This document shows, in pieces, positions 54,001 to 62,024 of a DNA stretch of 64,000 nucleotides (within the stretch, counting starts at the first letter, position 1; each line of letters begins with the position of its first letter). The notes beneath the pieces were generated by a model. The model worked only from the letters and a program-made list of their open reading frames with translations, was not told the DNA's origin and did not search any database. The stretch is from Xenorhabdus sp. BG5. Its GTDB lineage: Bacteria; Pseudomonadota; Gammaproteobacteria; Enterobacterales; Enterobacteriaceae. Where the stretch lies: positions 434,001 through 498,000 of the forward strand of contig NZ_JADEUG010000001.1 of NCBI RefSeq assembly GCF_015163665.1, in the 5' to 3' direction. Made by a program: the position numbers and the translations under genes.

Positions 54001-56664
54001 GCTATGCAGATAGATAAAGAAAGGGTGATAGATAACAAATATACTCCGCCTATCATCAACAATATTCCGATTGGTCGGCCACTCTCCAACACACGTATCT
54101 ATATTTTGGATGCACTTGGTCAGCCGGTTCCTGTTGGCGTAAGTGGCGAAATTTATATCGGCGGAATGGGGGTCGCCCGTGGTTATTCCAACCAACCAGA
54201 GCTGACAGCAGAGAGATTTGTTGTCGATCCCTTTAGCGAACATCCTAACGCTCGCATGTATAAGACCGGGGATTTGGCTCGCTGGCGATCTGACGGCAAT
54301 ATCGAGTACCTTGGTCGCAATGATTTTCAGGTCAAGCTACGTGGCTTCCGGATCGAACTGGGGGAAATCGAAACCAGATTAATGCAATGCCACGGCGTGC
54401 GTGAAGCTATCGTGCTTGCCCGCGAAGATAAGCGGGGTGATAAACGCCTGATTGCTTATTTGATCGCCGAACCGAATATAAAACTGATACCGACAGAACT
54501 GCGCCAGCAACTCGCACAACATCTCGCCGACTATATGCTACCCAGCGCATTTATGACACTGGATGCTTTTCCGTTGGCTCCTAATGGCAAGATTAACCGC
54601 CAGGCACTACCGATGCCGGATCAGACATCCATGGCAACCCATACTTATGAAGAACCGCTCGGTGAAATGGAAATTGCCCTGGCTGAGATCTGGCAAGCAT
54701 TATTAGGGCTGGAAAAGGTTGGGCGTTATGATCATTTCTTTGAACTCGGTGGTCATTCTTTGATGGTTATCAGCCTGATTGAGCGGCTGCGCAATCGAGG
54801 TTGGCATCTTGATATTCGTACTGTATTTTCCACACCAACACTGGCTGAAATGGCAAATATAATACAGACAATTCAGGATGATGCCCCTTCGCTCACCGTG
54901 CCGCCCAATCTTATCCCTGCTGGTTGCACCGCCATCACGCCTGATATGCTACCGCTGGTTTCTCTGACGCAACATGAGATTGAGACTATCGCTGCGACTA
55001 TTCCCAATGGTATCAACAACATTCAGGATATTTACCCACTTGCACCATTACAGGAAGGTATGCTGTTCCATCATCTACTGCAAACACAAGGAGATGTTTA
55101 TCTGTTGCACCTCTTGCTCGCTTTCAACACCCGCGAGCGTCTTGATGCTTTTCTGGCTGCTTTGCAACAGGTGATTAATCGTCATGATATTCTACGTACA
55201 GCCATCTGCTGGCAGGGTTTAACTCAGCCAGTACAAGTTGTCTGGCGCCAAGCCCCTCTGCGCATCAAGACCTTTGTACCAAATAACGATAAAGACGTGT
55301 CATCTCAATTGTTGGCACAGACAGATCCATACCAACACCGTCTCAATATCAGCCAGGCTCCGCTATTCTCTGCCGATATCACATATGATCCGGATCAGGG
55401 AGAGTGGTTGTTAGCGCTCTGTTGCCATCACATCCTCAATGACCATATGTCGTTGGATATCATCGTTGCTGAAATCGATAAACTTCTGCATCATCGTACT
55501 GAGTCATTACCGTCTGTATTACCGTACCGCCATTTTATCGCCCAATCCTTGCGTGTACCGATGCCAGAGCACGAAGCCTATTTCCGGGAGATACTCGCGG
55601 ATGTGGATACACCAACAACACCTTTCGGCATGTTGGATGTTCACAGTGGAGACAGACCAGTAACTGAGGTCATCAAGCCACTTAATGCAGCACTGAACAG
55701 AGCTATTCGCAAACAGGCACGCCGTCAAGGAATTAGTCCCGGAGTCCTGTTCCATGTTGCGCTGGCACAAGTGCTGGCAAAAATAAGTGGGCGAGATGAT
55801 ATCGTCTTCGGGACAGTCTTATCAGGACGTATGCAAGGAAGTGTCGATATTGAACGAATTCTGGGGCTATTTATCAACACCCTGCCCGTTCGTATCACGC
55901 TTGCGGGGAACAGCACACAAGCGACCGTGCAAGCAGCTTACCGCAGTTTGACGCAGTTACTTGAACATGAACAGGCACCACTGGCGCTGGCTCAACGTTG
56001 CAGCGGTGTAGTACATCCTCTGCCACTTTTTAATACACTTCTCAATTATCGCCATAGCCAACCGGATGTTATCAATACCGTGTGGGAAGGTATACGTCTG
56101 GTAACAGGGCGAGAAAGGACTAACTATCCCATCTACCTGGCTGTAGACGATTTGGGTAAAGGTTTCCTGCTGACAGCTCAGGCTATATCAGGAATCGATC
56201 CAACACGCCTGATTGCTGATATGACGACGGCTTTAGCGGATCTGGCCAAGACATTGGAAACCGAACCCCAAAAGCCAATCATGAACATTGCTACCCTGTC
56301 TGCCACAGAACGCCAGCAGCTAATGACCGATTTCAACGCTGTTCAGGCTGAATTACCGCAAAATACACTGACATCAGGGCAGTCTACTATTGGAACAACT
56401 TCCAGTTACGAAGCGCCTCTTGGTGATGTGGAAATTGCACTGGCTGAAATTTGGCAGAAATTGCTGAAACGGGAACAGGTTGGTCGTTATGACAATTTCT
56501 TTGCATTGGGCGGTCATTCATTGATAGCAATACAATTGCTGGCTCGTATGCGTGAACAAAACATGGAAATTCCATTAGCAACCTTGTTCACTCATCCTAC
56601 ACTGTGTGAACTGGCCAAGGTTATAAACCCAAATCGCTCAACTGTAGCGAGTCGCCCAAGCTGA
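45067..56664 (+). CDS. Non-ribosomal peptide synthetase, Cstart-A-T-C/E-A-T-C-A-T-C/E-T
   Basis: A 3865-residue multimodular enzyme. Order: C1 26-460 (HHLVIDG 155-161), probably a starter C that acylates residue 1; A1 495-1000; T1 Ser1037; dual C/E 1113-1570 (HHLLQKQGD 1151, HHLVCDH 1270); A2 1612-2110; T2 Ser2151; C 2208-2640 (HHIITDG 2341), LCL type; A3 2673-3190; T3 Ser3231; dual C/E 3299-3750 (HHLLQTQGD 3335, HHILNDH 3454); T4 Ser3818. The two C/E domains imply that residues 1 and 3 become D. Signature residues (GrsA numbering): A1 DAWLMGAVCK, nearest Leu or Phe; A2 DVWYLSLIHK, Ser-like but altered; A3 DISNIGAITK, unclear. The last module lacks an A domain and there is no TE. RBS AAGGAG suits ATG 45067 or 45073. 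Confidence 0.9.
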   Translation: MKMLHENASQTSSVACNNHSLSLSTYPLSSPQQAIWFDQAIHPNSSNYNLSIFICIEGELNETLFARAFESVVYCHDTLRLQFLNTHALPRQKVVRSLPVTVDIQDFSVHPDAETRAKQYMDDEFMRPFRLNETLWRSKLLRVSNTCRYWQFCCHHLVIDGTGMFILINKVIDAYNRLMKGETLNNAAHSYLDFITDNLNYLASKHYSLDMQFWLKRYENQPPPLLQPANFNNTTNHKQTKPVIWAIDQALFKRIEKVAGGQGLPFLHFMYAILACYFTRTTGVNEIVIGVPVHNRKNTRQKSTMGMFASVIPIGITLSPEDTFRDVMHKAATEMSLCYEHQRFPITELNRQIHSRQQVGNARLFDVTLSLEPFKANLHMEGENVSAKQFDLRSGAPYPLCIRMKQYTNTARSEETCSPISIEFYFSPDYLSITEVMALRSRLAVLLDAALTSLEMASLTQTKIVNLPILPDIERQQVLVDFNATQAKFPQNTLIHQLFEAQVRRTPDAIATVFEKQSLSYDELNKRANRLAYQLIALGVRPDDRVAICIERSLGMVISLLGILKAGGAFVPLDPTYPATRLTYMLNDSTPVALITQTTITEIGNSHLPTILLDIPDDSVLDEKSEENPEVQAVGLTSRHLAYVIYTSGSTGQPKGVMIEHRSLCNLITTQQDILTLSPDSRILQFASNSFDACIWECCMALMAGARLYLARRENLLPGTTLSHYLETHAITHALLSPTALATMDSLPATLQTLMVGGEACPPTLTKRWAQGRQMFNAYGPTEATVCATLCQCESQGNHAPPIGRPIANTQIYILDMHGQLVPQGVVGEIYIAGVGVARGYLNRPELTAERFLINPLASEHDARMYKTGDLGRWLPDGKIEYLGRNDFQIKLRGFRIEPGEIEARLRQCHGVREAVVLPCEKLPCENSSVSKQLVAYLLPQTDVELEPMALRQQLAQQLAEYMIPGAFVTLDAFPLTPNGKLDRQALPKPDHTAIVTRSYQAPIGEAETLLSQIWQILLGVKYVSRCDHFFELGGHSLIAVSLIEKLRELGWCLDIQVVFTKPVLKEMAKALLSVQKDTVQGNTEQENTTIFTVPPNLIPDGCTAINPDMLTLVSLSQHEIDAIAATIPGGAANIQDIYPLAPLQEGILFHHLLQKQGDTYLLRELLAFNTRERLDTFLATLQRVIDRHDILHTSIYWQGLAQPVQVVWRQAALNINTYLPNDEQDIPCQLLARTDPQQYRLDVSQAPLFSADIAYNPHQDEWLLVLCIHHLVCDHVALERIIDEIDALLPDHSDSEHPDNCHAEKLPPILSYRNFVAQCLHTPASDHEAYFHKVLSDIDAPTAPFGILDIHSEDKQITEARQPLNMALSRAIRTQARRQGVSPSILFHVALALVLAKTSGRDDVVFGTVLLGRMQGRTGVDQMMGLLINTLPIRIGLTDNSAQAIVQETYLNLMRLLEHEQATLTLAQHCSSVIPPLPLFNTLLNYRHSQADTTLAKWEGVRLLMVEERINYPIGLFVDDWGDGFSLVAQTVSDVDPIRLIGYMTTALTGLVEALETSPHQPVLAISILPSAERQQVLVDFNTLPPSPDFVFSQNTATDFSQDTFIHQLFEKQVQQNPEAIAVIFEEQSLSYVELNRQANCLAHYLITLGVRPDDRVAICAERSPVMMVGLLAILKAGGAYVPLDPGYPTERLAYILEDAAPVALLTQTTLIHRLTNVPIVDLNNLAFLTANMPISNPAPQALGLTSHHLAYVIYTSGSTGLPKGVMNEHRGVVNGLLWSQKAYQLTPQDRVLQKTPFSFDVSVWELFPPLMFGAQLILARPDGHKDPHYLRSEIEKHRITLIYFVPAMLQQFVHAIPAGCCPSLRHILCSGEEFPYALQQKCLSHFAHCQLHNLYGPTEAAIHVTAWQCVPERYIGRVPIGKPIANIQIYLLDSHQKPVPIGVTGELYIGGIGVARGYLNLPELTTERFLADPFSSDPDARLYKSGDLARWLPDGNIEYLGRNDFQVKIRGFRIELGEIETTLAQCRGVRDAVVVVREETPNEKRLVAYLLAEPNATLVPAELRQQLAQHLAEYMLPSAFVTLDAFPLTPNGKINRQALPMPDQTALATRNYAAPIGDIETALAGIWQELLNLEQVGRHDHFFELGGHSLLAIQLAARTRQKLARELHLQQLFSHPVLADLAALLIDTPVTAQIVIPVTDRNQPLPLSFSQQRLWFLARLNSKANLAYHIPIILHLSGKLDYTAFTAALDQLVSRHESLRTRFVLLDDQPYQHIDNADTGFSLTCHDLRRLDETSRMAHINELAELETQTPFDFANEPMIRGHLLQLSDEEHVLILTQHHIITDGWSVGILFRELSALYRTAQGKCGDPLPHLPIQYADYAVWQQKWLRDEALTAQRDFWQKQLQNAPTLLTLPIDHPRPPEQSYTGAHVPVHLNADLLSALKALGQRQDATLFMTLLAAWSIVLARLSGQDDIVIGTPVANRSLSDLEGLIGFFVNTLPLRIELEQYNSVANLLAHVREQTLAAYAHQDLPFEQLVETLKPERSLSYNPIFQVMLALNNIPTQSLELPGLSVSKVVPPHRSAYFDLTLSLTESQDGLTGYLEYASSLFDRTTVERMVGYLNNVLTAMTIDETQAIARLPMLSVAERQQLLVDFNAPQADFPHDTLIHQLFEAQVQRTPDATAVIFEEQSLSYDELNRRTNQLAHRLIAFGVRPDDRVAIQVERGLDMIIGLFGILKAGAGYIPLDPEYPAERLIYQLSDCKPVILLTQKHLQTRLPIQDIPIWLLDDEIHQANLQKQPVYNPDSKQTGVQPHHLAYIIYTSGSTGNPKGVMLEHRNVVSLIHAHYQISEPALGDRILQFVTFAFDISVSDIFPTLASGATLLLRPPHIKIPNSTFVNFLREQKVTIINIPTAFWHHWAQEMKAGRVGFSPYIRTVIVGGDKVEYRYLMDWLSCPETQSCRWFNAYGPTEITITATAMQIDKERVIDNKYTPPIINNIPIGRPLSNTRIYILDALGQPVPVGVSGEIYIGGMGVARGYSNQPELTAERFVVDPFSEHPNARMYKTGDLARWRSDGNIEYLGRNDFQVKLRGFRIELGEIETRLMQCHGVREAIVLAREDKRGDKRLIAYLIAEPNIKLIPTELRQQLAQHLADYMLPSAFMTLDAFPLAPNGKINRQALPMPDQTSMATHTYEEPLGEMEIALAEIWQALLGLEKVGRYDHFFELGGHSLMVISLIERLRNRGWHLDIRTVFSTPTLAEMANIIQTIQDDAPSLTVPPNLIPAGCTAITPDMLPLVSLTQHEIETIAATIPNGINNIQDIYPLAPLQEGMLFHHLLQTQGDVYLLHLLLAFNTRERLDAFLAALQQVINRHDILRTAICWQGLTQPVQVVWRQAPLRIKTFVPNNDKDVSSQLLAQTDPYQHRLNISQAPLFSADITYDPDQGEWLLALCCHHILNDHMSLDIIVAEIDKLLHHRTESLPSVLPYRHFIAQSLRVPMPEHEAYFREILADVDTPTTPFGMLDVHSGDRPVTEVIKPLNAALNRAIRKQARRQGISPGVLFHVALAQVLAKISGRDDIVFGTVLSGRMQGSVDIERILGLFINTLPVRITLAGNSTQATVQAAYRSLTQLLEHEQAPLALAQRCSGVVHPLPLFNTLLNYRHSQPDVINTVWEGIRLVTGRERTNYPIYLAVDDLGKGFLLTAQAISGIDPTRLIADMTTALADLAKTLETEPQKPIMNIATLSATERQQLMTDFNAVQAELPQNTLTSGQSTIGTTSSYEAPLGDVEIALAEIWQKLLKREQVGRYDNFFALGGHSLIAIQLLARMREQNMEIPLATLFTHPTLCELAKVINPNRSTVASRPS

Positions 56665-56686
56665 TATCATTGACCAAAACGAAATT

Positions 56687-56716
56687 AAGTGGTTCCACCC
56701 CCGTGGAGCCACTTTT
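56687..56716. terminator. Terminator shared by NRPS and SDR
   Basis: AAGTGGTTCCAC and GTGGAGCCACTT form a 12-bp stem (one G-T pair) with a CCCC loop, followed by TT on the plus strand. It lies between the converging NRPS and SDR genes. Confidence 0.75.
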
Positions 56717-56724
56717 CAGTCAAT

Positions 56725-57483
56725 TTAGTTAAAATTAGGTTGACCATTGGATGCGTTTACCCCGCCATCTATCGGCAAGTTCACCCCATTAATGAAACTG
56801 GCATCTTCGCTGGCCAAAAATGCAATGGCTGCCGCTACTTCAAAAGGTTGGCCCGCTCTTTTTAACGGAATACGACTATCGAAATGCGCAAGGGTTTCAT
56901 CATCAAAACGAGCAACCATTGGCGTCAATACTAAGCTTGGACAAACCGCATTGACACGAACCCCTTGTGAACCATGATCCAGCGCCATCGCACGGGTTAA
57001 ATTCACGACAGCGCCTTTTGCTGCGCAATAGTGAGCGCCGCCCCAATCGCCCCCCAAGCCAGATACCGAGGCATTATTAACAATACACCCTTTGCTTTTC
57101 AGCAAATGAGGCAAAGCAGAATAGCTACAATTCAGTACGCCATTGAGATTCGTAGCCAGTACGGCATTACCGTCCTCTTGTGAGGTGCTTAATAAATCAC
57201 CAACCACATACAAACCTGCGTTGTTCACCAGAATATCTATTCGGCCAAAATGCCTGACTGTTTCATCAACCATATTTTTAGCCGATTCCCGGTCGGCAAC
57301 ATCTGTCTGAATCACTAACGCTTTGTTTGATGGCAATTCACTCAATACACGATTAAGCTTCTCTGTATCCCGCCCAGCTAACACCACAATGGCTCCTTCT
57401 TGTGAGAAACGCTTTGCTGTAGCCTCACCAATGCCACTACCTGCGCCAGTAATAATGACAACTTTATCCTCAAATCGAATCAT
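56725..57483 (-). CDS. Short-chain dehydrogenase/reductase
   Basis: A 252-residue classical SDR. The cofactor site is TGAGSGIG (12-19), then NNAG (87-90), with catalytic Ser139, Tyr152 and Lys156 (HYCAAK). The Arg38 after the second strand (LAGRDTEK) suggests NADP(H). Substrate unknown; the group includes 3-oxoacyl-ACP and sugar or polyol dehydrogenases. It converges with the NRPS and is not in its operon, so a tailoring role is only a possibility. Confidence 0.85.
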   Translation of the reverse strand: MIRFEDKVVIITGAGSGIGEATAKRFSQEGAIVVLAGRDTEKLNRVLSELPSNKALVIQTDVADRESAKNMVDETVRHFGRIDILVNNAGLYVVGDLLSTSQEDGNAVLATNLNGVLNCSYSALPHLLKSKGCIVNNASVSGLGGDWGGAHYCAAKGAVVNLTRAMALDHGSQGVRVNAVCPSLVLTPMVARFDDETLAHFDSRIPLKRAGQPFEVAAAIAFLASEDASFINGVNLPIDGGVNASNGQPNFN

Positions 57484-57618
57484 TTTATTACCCTTATTGA
57501 TATATTTTCAAAGCTTCCCGTGTAATATCAAATACCAGAGTCTTCCCTCAACAAACTTATATTAGTTAGTCACAATATAAAATGTTACTTATTTAATATT
57601 AAATATAATGTACTTATT

Positions 57619-57727
57619 TATACCAATCCAATTTCAAGATGCGTGTTATATTTTCCCGCTGCGCGGGGAAATATAAAGTCTCGTCTTGCAGATTGCAGCT
57701 TGCAGCTTGCAGTTTATCGAGTATATA
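57619..57727 (-). repeat. Dispersed palindromic repeat, copy B
   Basis: The inverse of copy A (19193-19301): outer end TATACCAATCCAATTTCAAG, CGCATCTTG on the other strand, the central TATATTT..CCCGC hairpin, and the ACTCGATAAACTGCAAG end. Copy B carries an extra GCAGCTT unit repeated three times. It fills most of the 369-bp gap between the SDR and the esterase; no gene is seen there. Confidence 0.75.
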
Positions 57728-57852
57728 TTGATGTTTGTTTTAGGTTAAAGAAAATAAATCAGATTGATTAACCATGTACACTTTATCTTATATGAATAAT
57801 TTTTTTCGCAAGGAGTGCAATACCTAATTAATTCACCTATTTTAAGGGGAAA

Positions 57853-58782
57853 ATGATGACATACAATCAGCTTCACTCTCCCGAAACAAAATATCCATCA
57901 TGGAAATCCCATGATGCTCCATTATTTATCATCCTTGGTCAATCTAACAGCTATGGTCATGGCACACAATTGCCACCAAATAAAAGGATTACTCAAGGTT
58001 TAAATAATGTATTCACTCTATCTCTGCCAGAGGTCTATAGCACTCACTTTTCCAAAATTCACTGGACAGGATTAACCAGCTTCGGAAATGCCAATATTGG
58101 TGCCCCCACCGGTTTACCTCGCGGTAACCAAAATCATCCTTACAATGCAGCCAACCGCTTTGCTAAATTTTGGCAAGATCATATCAATCAGGGCAATGCA
58201 CTGTACTTACCAGATCTCTACGTAATTTTAATGGGCTGGGGAGGACAAGGAATGTATCTGGATAATTCCCCTGATAACCGCTGGGCACCAGAGCGTGATG
58301 CCAGGGATGTGGAGTCCCTCTATCCCCGTGCAATTAGAACCTTACGCATGGCAATCCAATCATTGCGTAATATGGGCAAAAAACCGCGTATTTTGGCTAT
58401 TCATTGGAATCAATGGGAAGCAGAAACAGAGAGTTTAGATGCAGCCAAAGCATCGGAGATGAATTTTACCCGCATTATTACAGGTATTAACGATGCTATT
58501 GGCTCTCATAATATTCCGTGGCGGTTATATTACCCACTTTCAGTCGCTTTTGACCCCATCAATACCAGCTATGTGAATGAAGCAATTAAAGATGTTATTG
58601 CCGCTGCACCTAAATATCGTACTTTAATTGATGCAAGGAATTCGCCAAATTACACTGGCATCGCTTCTGAATATGGCATCTTCCTACCCGATGAAATGCA
58701 TTATAATGGCAAAACTCAAACCTGGTTCGCCCAACAAGAATGGGAACGGATTTTGACTGGTTATCGCGGCAATGAAATATAA
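57853..58782 (+). CDS. SGNH-hydrolase/sialate O-acetylesterase-like protein
   Basis: A 309-residue protein. Block I is FIILGQSNSYGHG (Ser31 nucleophile in GQSN), WNQWEAE (about 200) resembles the family's block III region, and the C-terminal DEMH (Asp280, His283) gives the other catalytic residues. This is the layout of carbohydrate esterases that remove acetyl groups. There is no signal peptide, so it acts in the cytoplasm or is exported in another way. RBS AAGGGGA precedes ATG 57853 (or 57856). It stands alone between a repeat and a terminator. Confidence 0.75.
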   Translation: MMTYNQLHSPETKYPSWKSHDAPLFIILGQSNSYGHGTQLPPNKRITQGLNNVFTLSLPEVYSTHFSKIHWTGLTSFGNANIGAPTGLPRGNQNHPYNAANRFAKFWQDHINQGNALYLPDLYVILMGWGGQGMYLDNSPDNRWAPERDARDVESLYPRAIRTLRMAIQSLRNMGKKPRILAIHWNQWEAETESLDAAKASEMNFTRIITGINDAIGSHNIPWRLYYPLSVAFDPINTSYVNEAIKDVIAAAPKYRTLIDARNSPNYTGIASEYGIFLPDEMHYNGKTQTWFAQQEWERILTGYRGNEI

Positions 58783-58787
58783 ATAAT

Positions 58788-58807
58788 ATGGCGGTTAATG
58801 CCGCCAT
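58788..58807 (+). terminator. Hairpin after the esterase
   Basis: ATGGCGG and CCGCCAT form a perfect 7-bp stem with a TTAATG loop, six bases after the stop codon. The T run is weak. htpX ends on the other strand 41 bp further. Confidence 0.6.
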
Positions 58808-58848
58808 ACAAATTAATATATCGTTTGGCCTATTCTATTTAGGCTGCA

Positions 58849-59733
58849 TTATTTTAGATATTCACCACTACGAAGGGCTTCAATACGCTTATCCAATGGT
58901 GGATGAGATAAGAATAACTCACTGAAACTCTTACCTTTACCATTAATACAGAATGCCATCATGCTCCCCTCTTCCTGGGGTTCATAACTGGTCTTAAGAC
59001 GTTGCAATGCCGCAATCATTTTTTCGCGACCAACCAATTTCGCTGATCCGGCATCCGCATGGAATTCACGGTAACGGGAGAACCACATAGTAATAATACT
59101 TGCCAGAATACCAAATACGATCTCCAACACCATGGAAATCACCATATAGACGATTGGGTTACCATTACTGCTGCTTTCACTTTCATCATCGCTACTGGAA
59201 AGGAAACTCGCAGCAGCCTGTGCAATGATACGTGAAATAAAGATGACGAATGTATTCACGATACCCTGCAACAATGTCATTGTAACCATATCACCATTAG
59301 CAATATGGCTAATTTCATGTGCAATGACGGCTTCAGCTTCATCACGGCTCATATTGTTCAGTAGCCCCGAACTAACAGCAACCAAAGAAGCATTACGGCG
59401 CGCCCCTGTAGCAAATGCGTTAATATCCAAGGCATCATAGATAGCCACTTGTGGCATAGTAATTCCAACTTGATCCGCCTGACGACGTACAGTTTCCATC
59501 AACCAAGCTTCAGTTTCGTTGGAAGGCTTTTCAATAACCTGACCACCAACAGAACGCAAAGCCATCCATTTCGACATCAACAAAGAAATGAATGCACCAC
59601 CAAAACCAAACAAACCAGCCATAATCATGAGGCCAGCAACACTGCTCCGCTGAACTCCTGTAAGTGAAAGTATTATTCCAAACACCACCATGACAGCAAG
59701 GTTTGTGAGAAGGAACAAGGCAATTCTCATCAT
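58849..59733 (-). CDS. htpX: Membrane protease HtpX
   Basis: A 294-residue inner-membrane zinc protease that degrades damaged membrane proteins together with FtsH. Two N-terminal helices (residues 1-25 and 30-53), the HEISH zinc motif (His139, Glu140, His143), two more helices (about 155-215), and the third ligand in [17 protein letters not shown]. It follows E. coli HtpX along its whole length. In E. coli it is under CpxR and sigma-H; I see no clear sites here. Confidence 0.96.
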   Translation of the reverse strand: MMRIALFLLTNLAVMVVFGIILSLTGVQRSSVAGLMIMAGLFGFGGAFISLLMSKWMALRSVGGQVIEKPSNETEAWLMETVRRQADQVGITMPQVAIYDALDINAFATGARRNASLVAVSSGLLNNMSRDEAEAVIAHEISHIANGDMVTMTLLQGIVNTFVIFISRIIAQAAASFLSSSDDESESSSNGNPIVYMVISMVLEIVFGILASIITMWFSRYREFHADAGSAKLVGREKMIAALQRLKTSYEPQEEGSMMAFCINGKGKSFSELFLSHPPLDKRIEALRSGEYLK

Positions 59734-59863
59734 ATAAATTTGCTTCCTTTAATTATCAAACAGTTCAACTAAGCGTTAAGCCATAAGATGGGGATTAACC
59801 CCATATTATTCAAGTTTTTTAAGACGTTAAGCGATAGAAACAACATAACTTTACAATATAATA

Positions 59864-59891
59864 AAAAGGCCAGCTATCAAGCCGACCTTTT
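59864..59891 (-). terminator. Terminator of prc
   Basis: AAAAGGCCAGCT and AGCCGACCTTTT pair with two mismatches around ATCA, 21 bp beyond the prc stop; TTTTATTATATTG follows on the minus strand. Confidence 0.7.
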
Positions 59892-59911
59892 ATCTATAAC
59901 GAATTTTAAAA

Positions 59912-62011
59912 CTATCTCATTACAGCCATTTCAGCAGGCTGATGCGCCAAATCCAGGGCAATTTTTACAGATTCATCTAAATAAGGATCGGGCCCTTTAT
60001 AATCTTTTGGTAAATCATCAAGCGATTTGAGCAGTTTTTTACCTTCCCGTTTAAAGCGTTCATTAAGAAGATTCAATTTGTTTGTTTCGTATTCCTTGTT
60101 TTCTTTCTCTCTTTGAGCATAGTTCAAGGAATAAACGCCTTTACGTTCTTTGATGACTTTATAGTAAGCAATATCCTGTTTGATATATTTAAACTCAGGA
60201 TCATTAGCAATTCGTTGATTATGCAGCTTAGTCAATAGCGGGGTTAACTCTGAAATCACTTTCGAGGAAGTATAATGCGCAGGCTGAATGCTATCCCAAG
60301 GTAACGCATTATCCTCTTGACTTTCCCCTATTTCAGACGGTTCTTCTCCCGTCGGCATAATGATATCAGGCGTTACCCCCTTAAGCTGGGTGCTACCCCC
60401 ATTTATTCGATAGAATTTCTGGATCGTGTATTGTACAGAGCCAATTTCAGGCCACTCAGGTCGTAGCATTTGATCATAAATACGATTCAAAGGACGATAT
60501 TGCTGAACAGTACCCTTACCGAAAGAAGGCTCTCCCACAATTAATCCACGGCCATAATCTTGCATCGCAGCCGCAAAGATTTCAGATGCAGAAGCACTTC
60601 TATTGTCAATCAGAACGACCAGAGGCCCTTTATAGTATCTTGCCTCATCTGTATCTGCCTCCACTTTAACTCTACCGGTATTGTCCCGAATCTGGACAAC
60701 GGGGCCAGTAGGAATAAATAAGCCAGATAACGATACAGCTTCTGTTAGCGCTCCACCACCATTGCCGCGCAAATCAATAACAATCGAGGCAACCCTCTGT
60801 TTGGTGAGTTTCTGCAACTGCACTTTTACATCGTTAGTCAAGCCGACATAGAAACTGGGTATATCCAGAACACCAACCTTCTCTTTCCCTACCGTTTTCA
60901 CCGACATCTTGACAGCATTATCTTCAAGACGGATATTCTCGCGAGTTAAGGTAATTATGTGGTTTTTTGCCCCTTTTGTACTCGGAGTGATTTCAAGGCG
61001 GACTTTACTCCCCTTCGGCCCTTTAATAAGAGCAACAACATCTTCCAAACGCCATCCAACAACATCGACAATTGGCTTGCCTACTTGCCCAACACCAGTG
61101 ATTTTATCTCCAACTTTCAATAAATTGCTTTTGGCTGCCGGACCGCCTGCAAGCAATGAACGAATGGCAATATACTCATCATCATATTGTAAAACAGCAC
61201 CGATGCCCTCAAGAGATAAGCTCATCTCTGAATTAAACTGTTCTGTATCACGAGGAGAAAGATAACTGGTATGCGGATCTATTTCACGGGCGAAAGCCAT
61301 CATAATGCTTTGAAAAACATCCTCACTCTTGGTTTGTGTGAGGCGTTTTAATAACGTCCGATAGCGCTTAGTCAGGGTTTCTTTAATTTCTTTATCGTCT
61401 TTTTTGCCGGATAACTTGAGGTTTATCCAATCAAATTTGATTTTGGCATCCCAAAGCCTATCCAACTCTTCAACACTCTTTGGCCATGGTGCTTTGATAC
61501 GGTCGGTTTCAATGGTGTCATGACCGTTTAAGTCAACGGGTTGTTCTAAACGAGAGAGCACATATTGATAACGTTCAAAACGGCGCTTTTGCATCAGATT
61601 AAATAGATCATAAGGCAGTTTTAGATCGCCATTTTCAAGCTCTTTTCCTAATTCTCCCTTTTGAGATGCAAATGGGGCGATATCAGATGCCAAAAAAACA
61701 TTGTGTCCATAATCCAGTTGATTCAGGTAACGATCAAAAATTTTTCCTGAAAAATCTGCATCCAAATAAAACTGACGATAATGAGAACGAAGGAAGCGGG
61801 AAACAATCCGCTTACTTACTGTGGAATGCTGTGGTTCCGGTTTTAAATCTGGCAGTTGGCTCAGGCTGATAACAGCCGTATTGTGACCACTAATGACATT
61901 AGCGTTAGTAGCGTGGCTACCACTCGCGACATTAATAGTATCTGCATAACCTATACCAGAAAATGATAGACCTAAAACGAAAGCCAATGTAATGAGTTTG
62001 TTCATGCCCAA
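59912..62011 (-). CDS. prc: Tail-specific periplasmic protease Prc (Tsp)
   Basis: A 699-residue periplasmic protease that trims or degrades proteins with nonpolar C termini, including FtsI and, with NlpI, MepS. It has a signal peptide (LITLAFVLGLSFSGIGYADT), a helical N domain, a PDZ domain (about 245-330, LEGIGAVLQYDDEYIAIRSLLAGGPA) and the S41 Ser/Lys protease core (IVIDLRGNGGGALTEAVSLSGLF; NRSASASEIFAAAMQDYGRGLIVGEPSFGKGTVQ, with the catalytic Ser and Lys). The start lies 13 bp after proQ, so the two are co-transcribed as in E. coli. Confidence 0.96.
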   Translation of the reverse strand: MGMNKLITLAFVLGLSFSGIGYADTINVASGSHATNANVISGHNTAVISLSQLPDLKPEPQHSTVSKRIVSRFLRSHYRQFYLDADFSGKIFDRYLNQLDYGHNVFLASDIAPFASQKGELGKELENGDLKLPYDLFNLMQKRRFERYQYVLSRLEQPVDLNGHDTIETDRIKAPWPKSVEELDRLWDAKIKFDWINLKLSGKKDDKEIKETLTKRYRTLLKRLTQTKSEDVFQSIMMAFAREIDPHTSYLSPRDTEQFNSEMSLSLEGIGAVLQYDDEYIAIRSLLAGGPAAKSNLLKVGDKITGVGQVGKPIVDVVGWRLEDVVALIKGPKGSKVRLEITPSTKGAKNHIITLTRENIRLEDNAVKMSVKTVGKEKVGVLDIPSFYVGLTNDVKVQLQKLTKQRVASIVIDLRGNGGGALTEAVSLSGLFIPTGPVVQIRDNTGRVKVEADTDEARYYKGPLVVLIDNRSASASEIFAAAMQDYGRGLIVGEPSFGKGTVQQYRPLNRIYDQMLRPEWPEIGSVQYTIQKFYRINGGSTQLKGVTPDIIMPTGEEPSEIGESQEDNALPWDSIQPAHYTSSKVISELTPLLTKLHNQRIANDPEFKYIKQDIAYYKVIKERKGVYSLNYAQREKENKEYETNKLNLLNERFKREGKKLLKSLDDLPKDYKGPDPYLDESVKIALDLAHQPAEMAVMR

Positions 62012-62024
62012 GTTGGCCTCCGTA

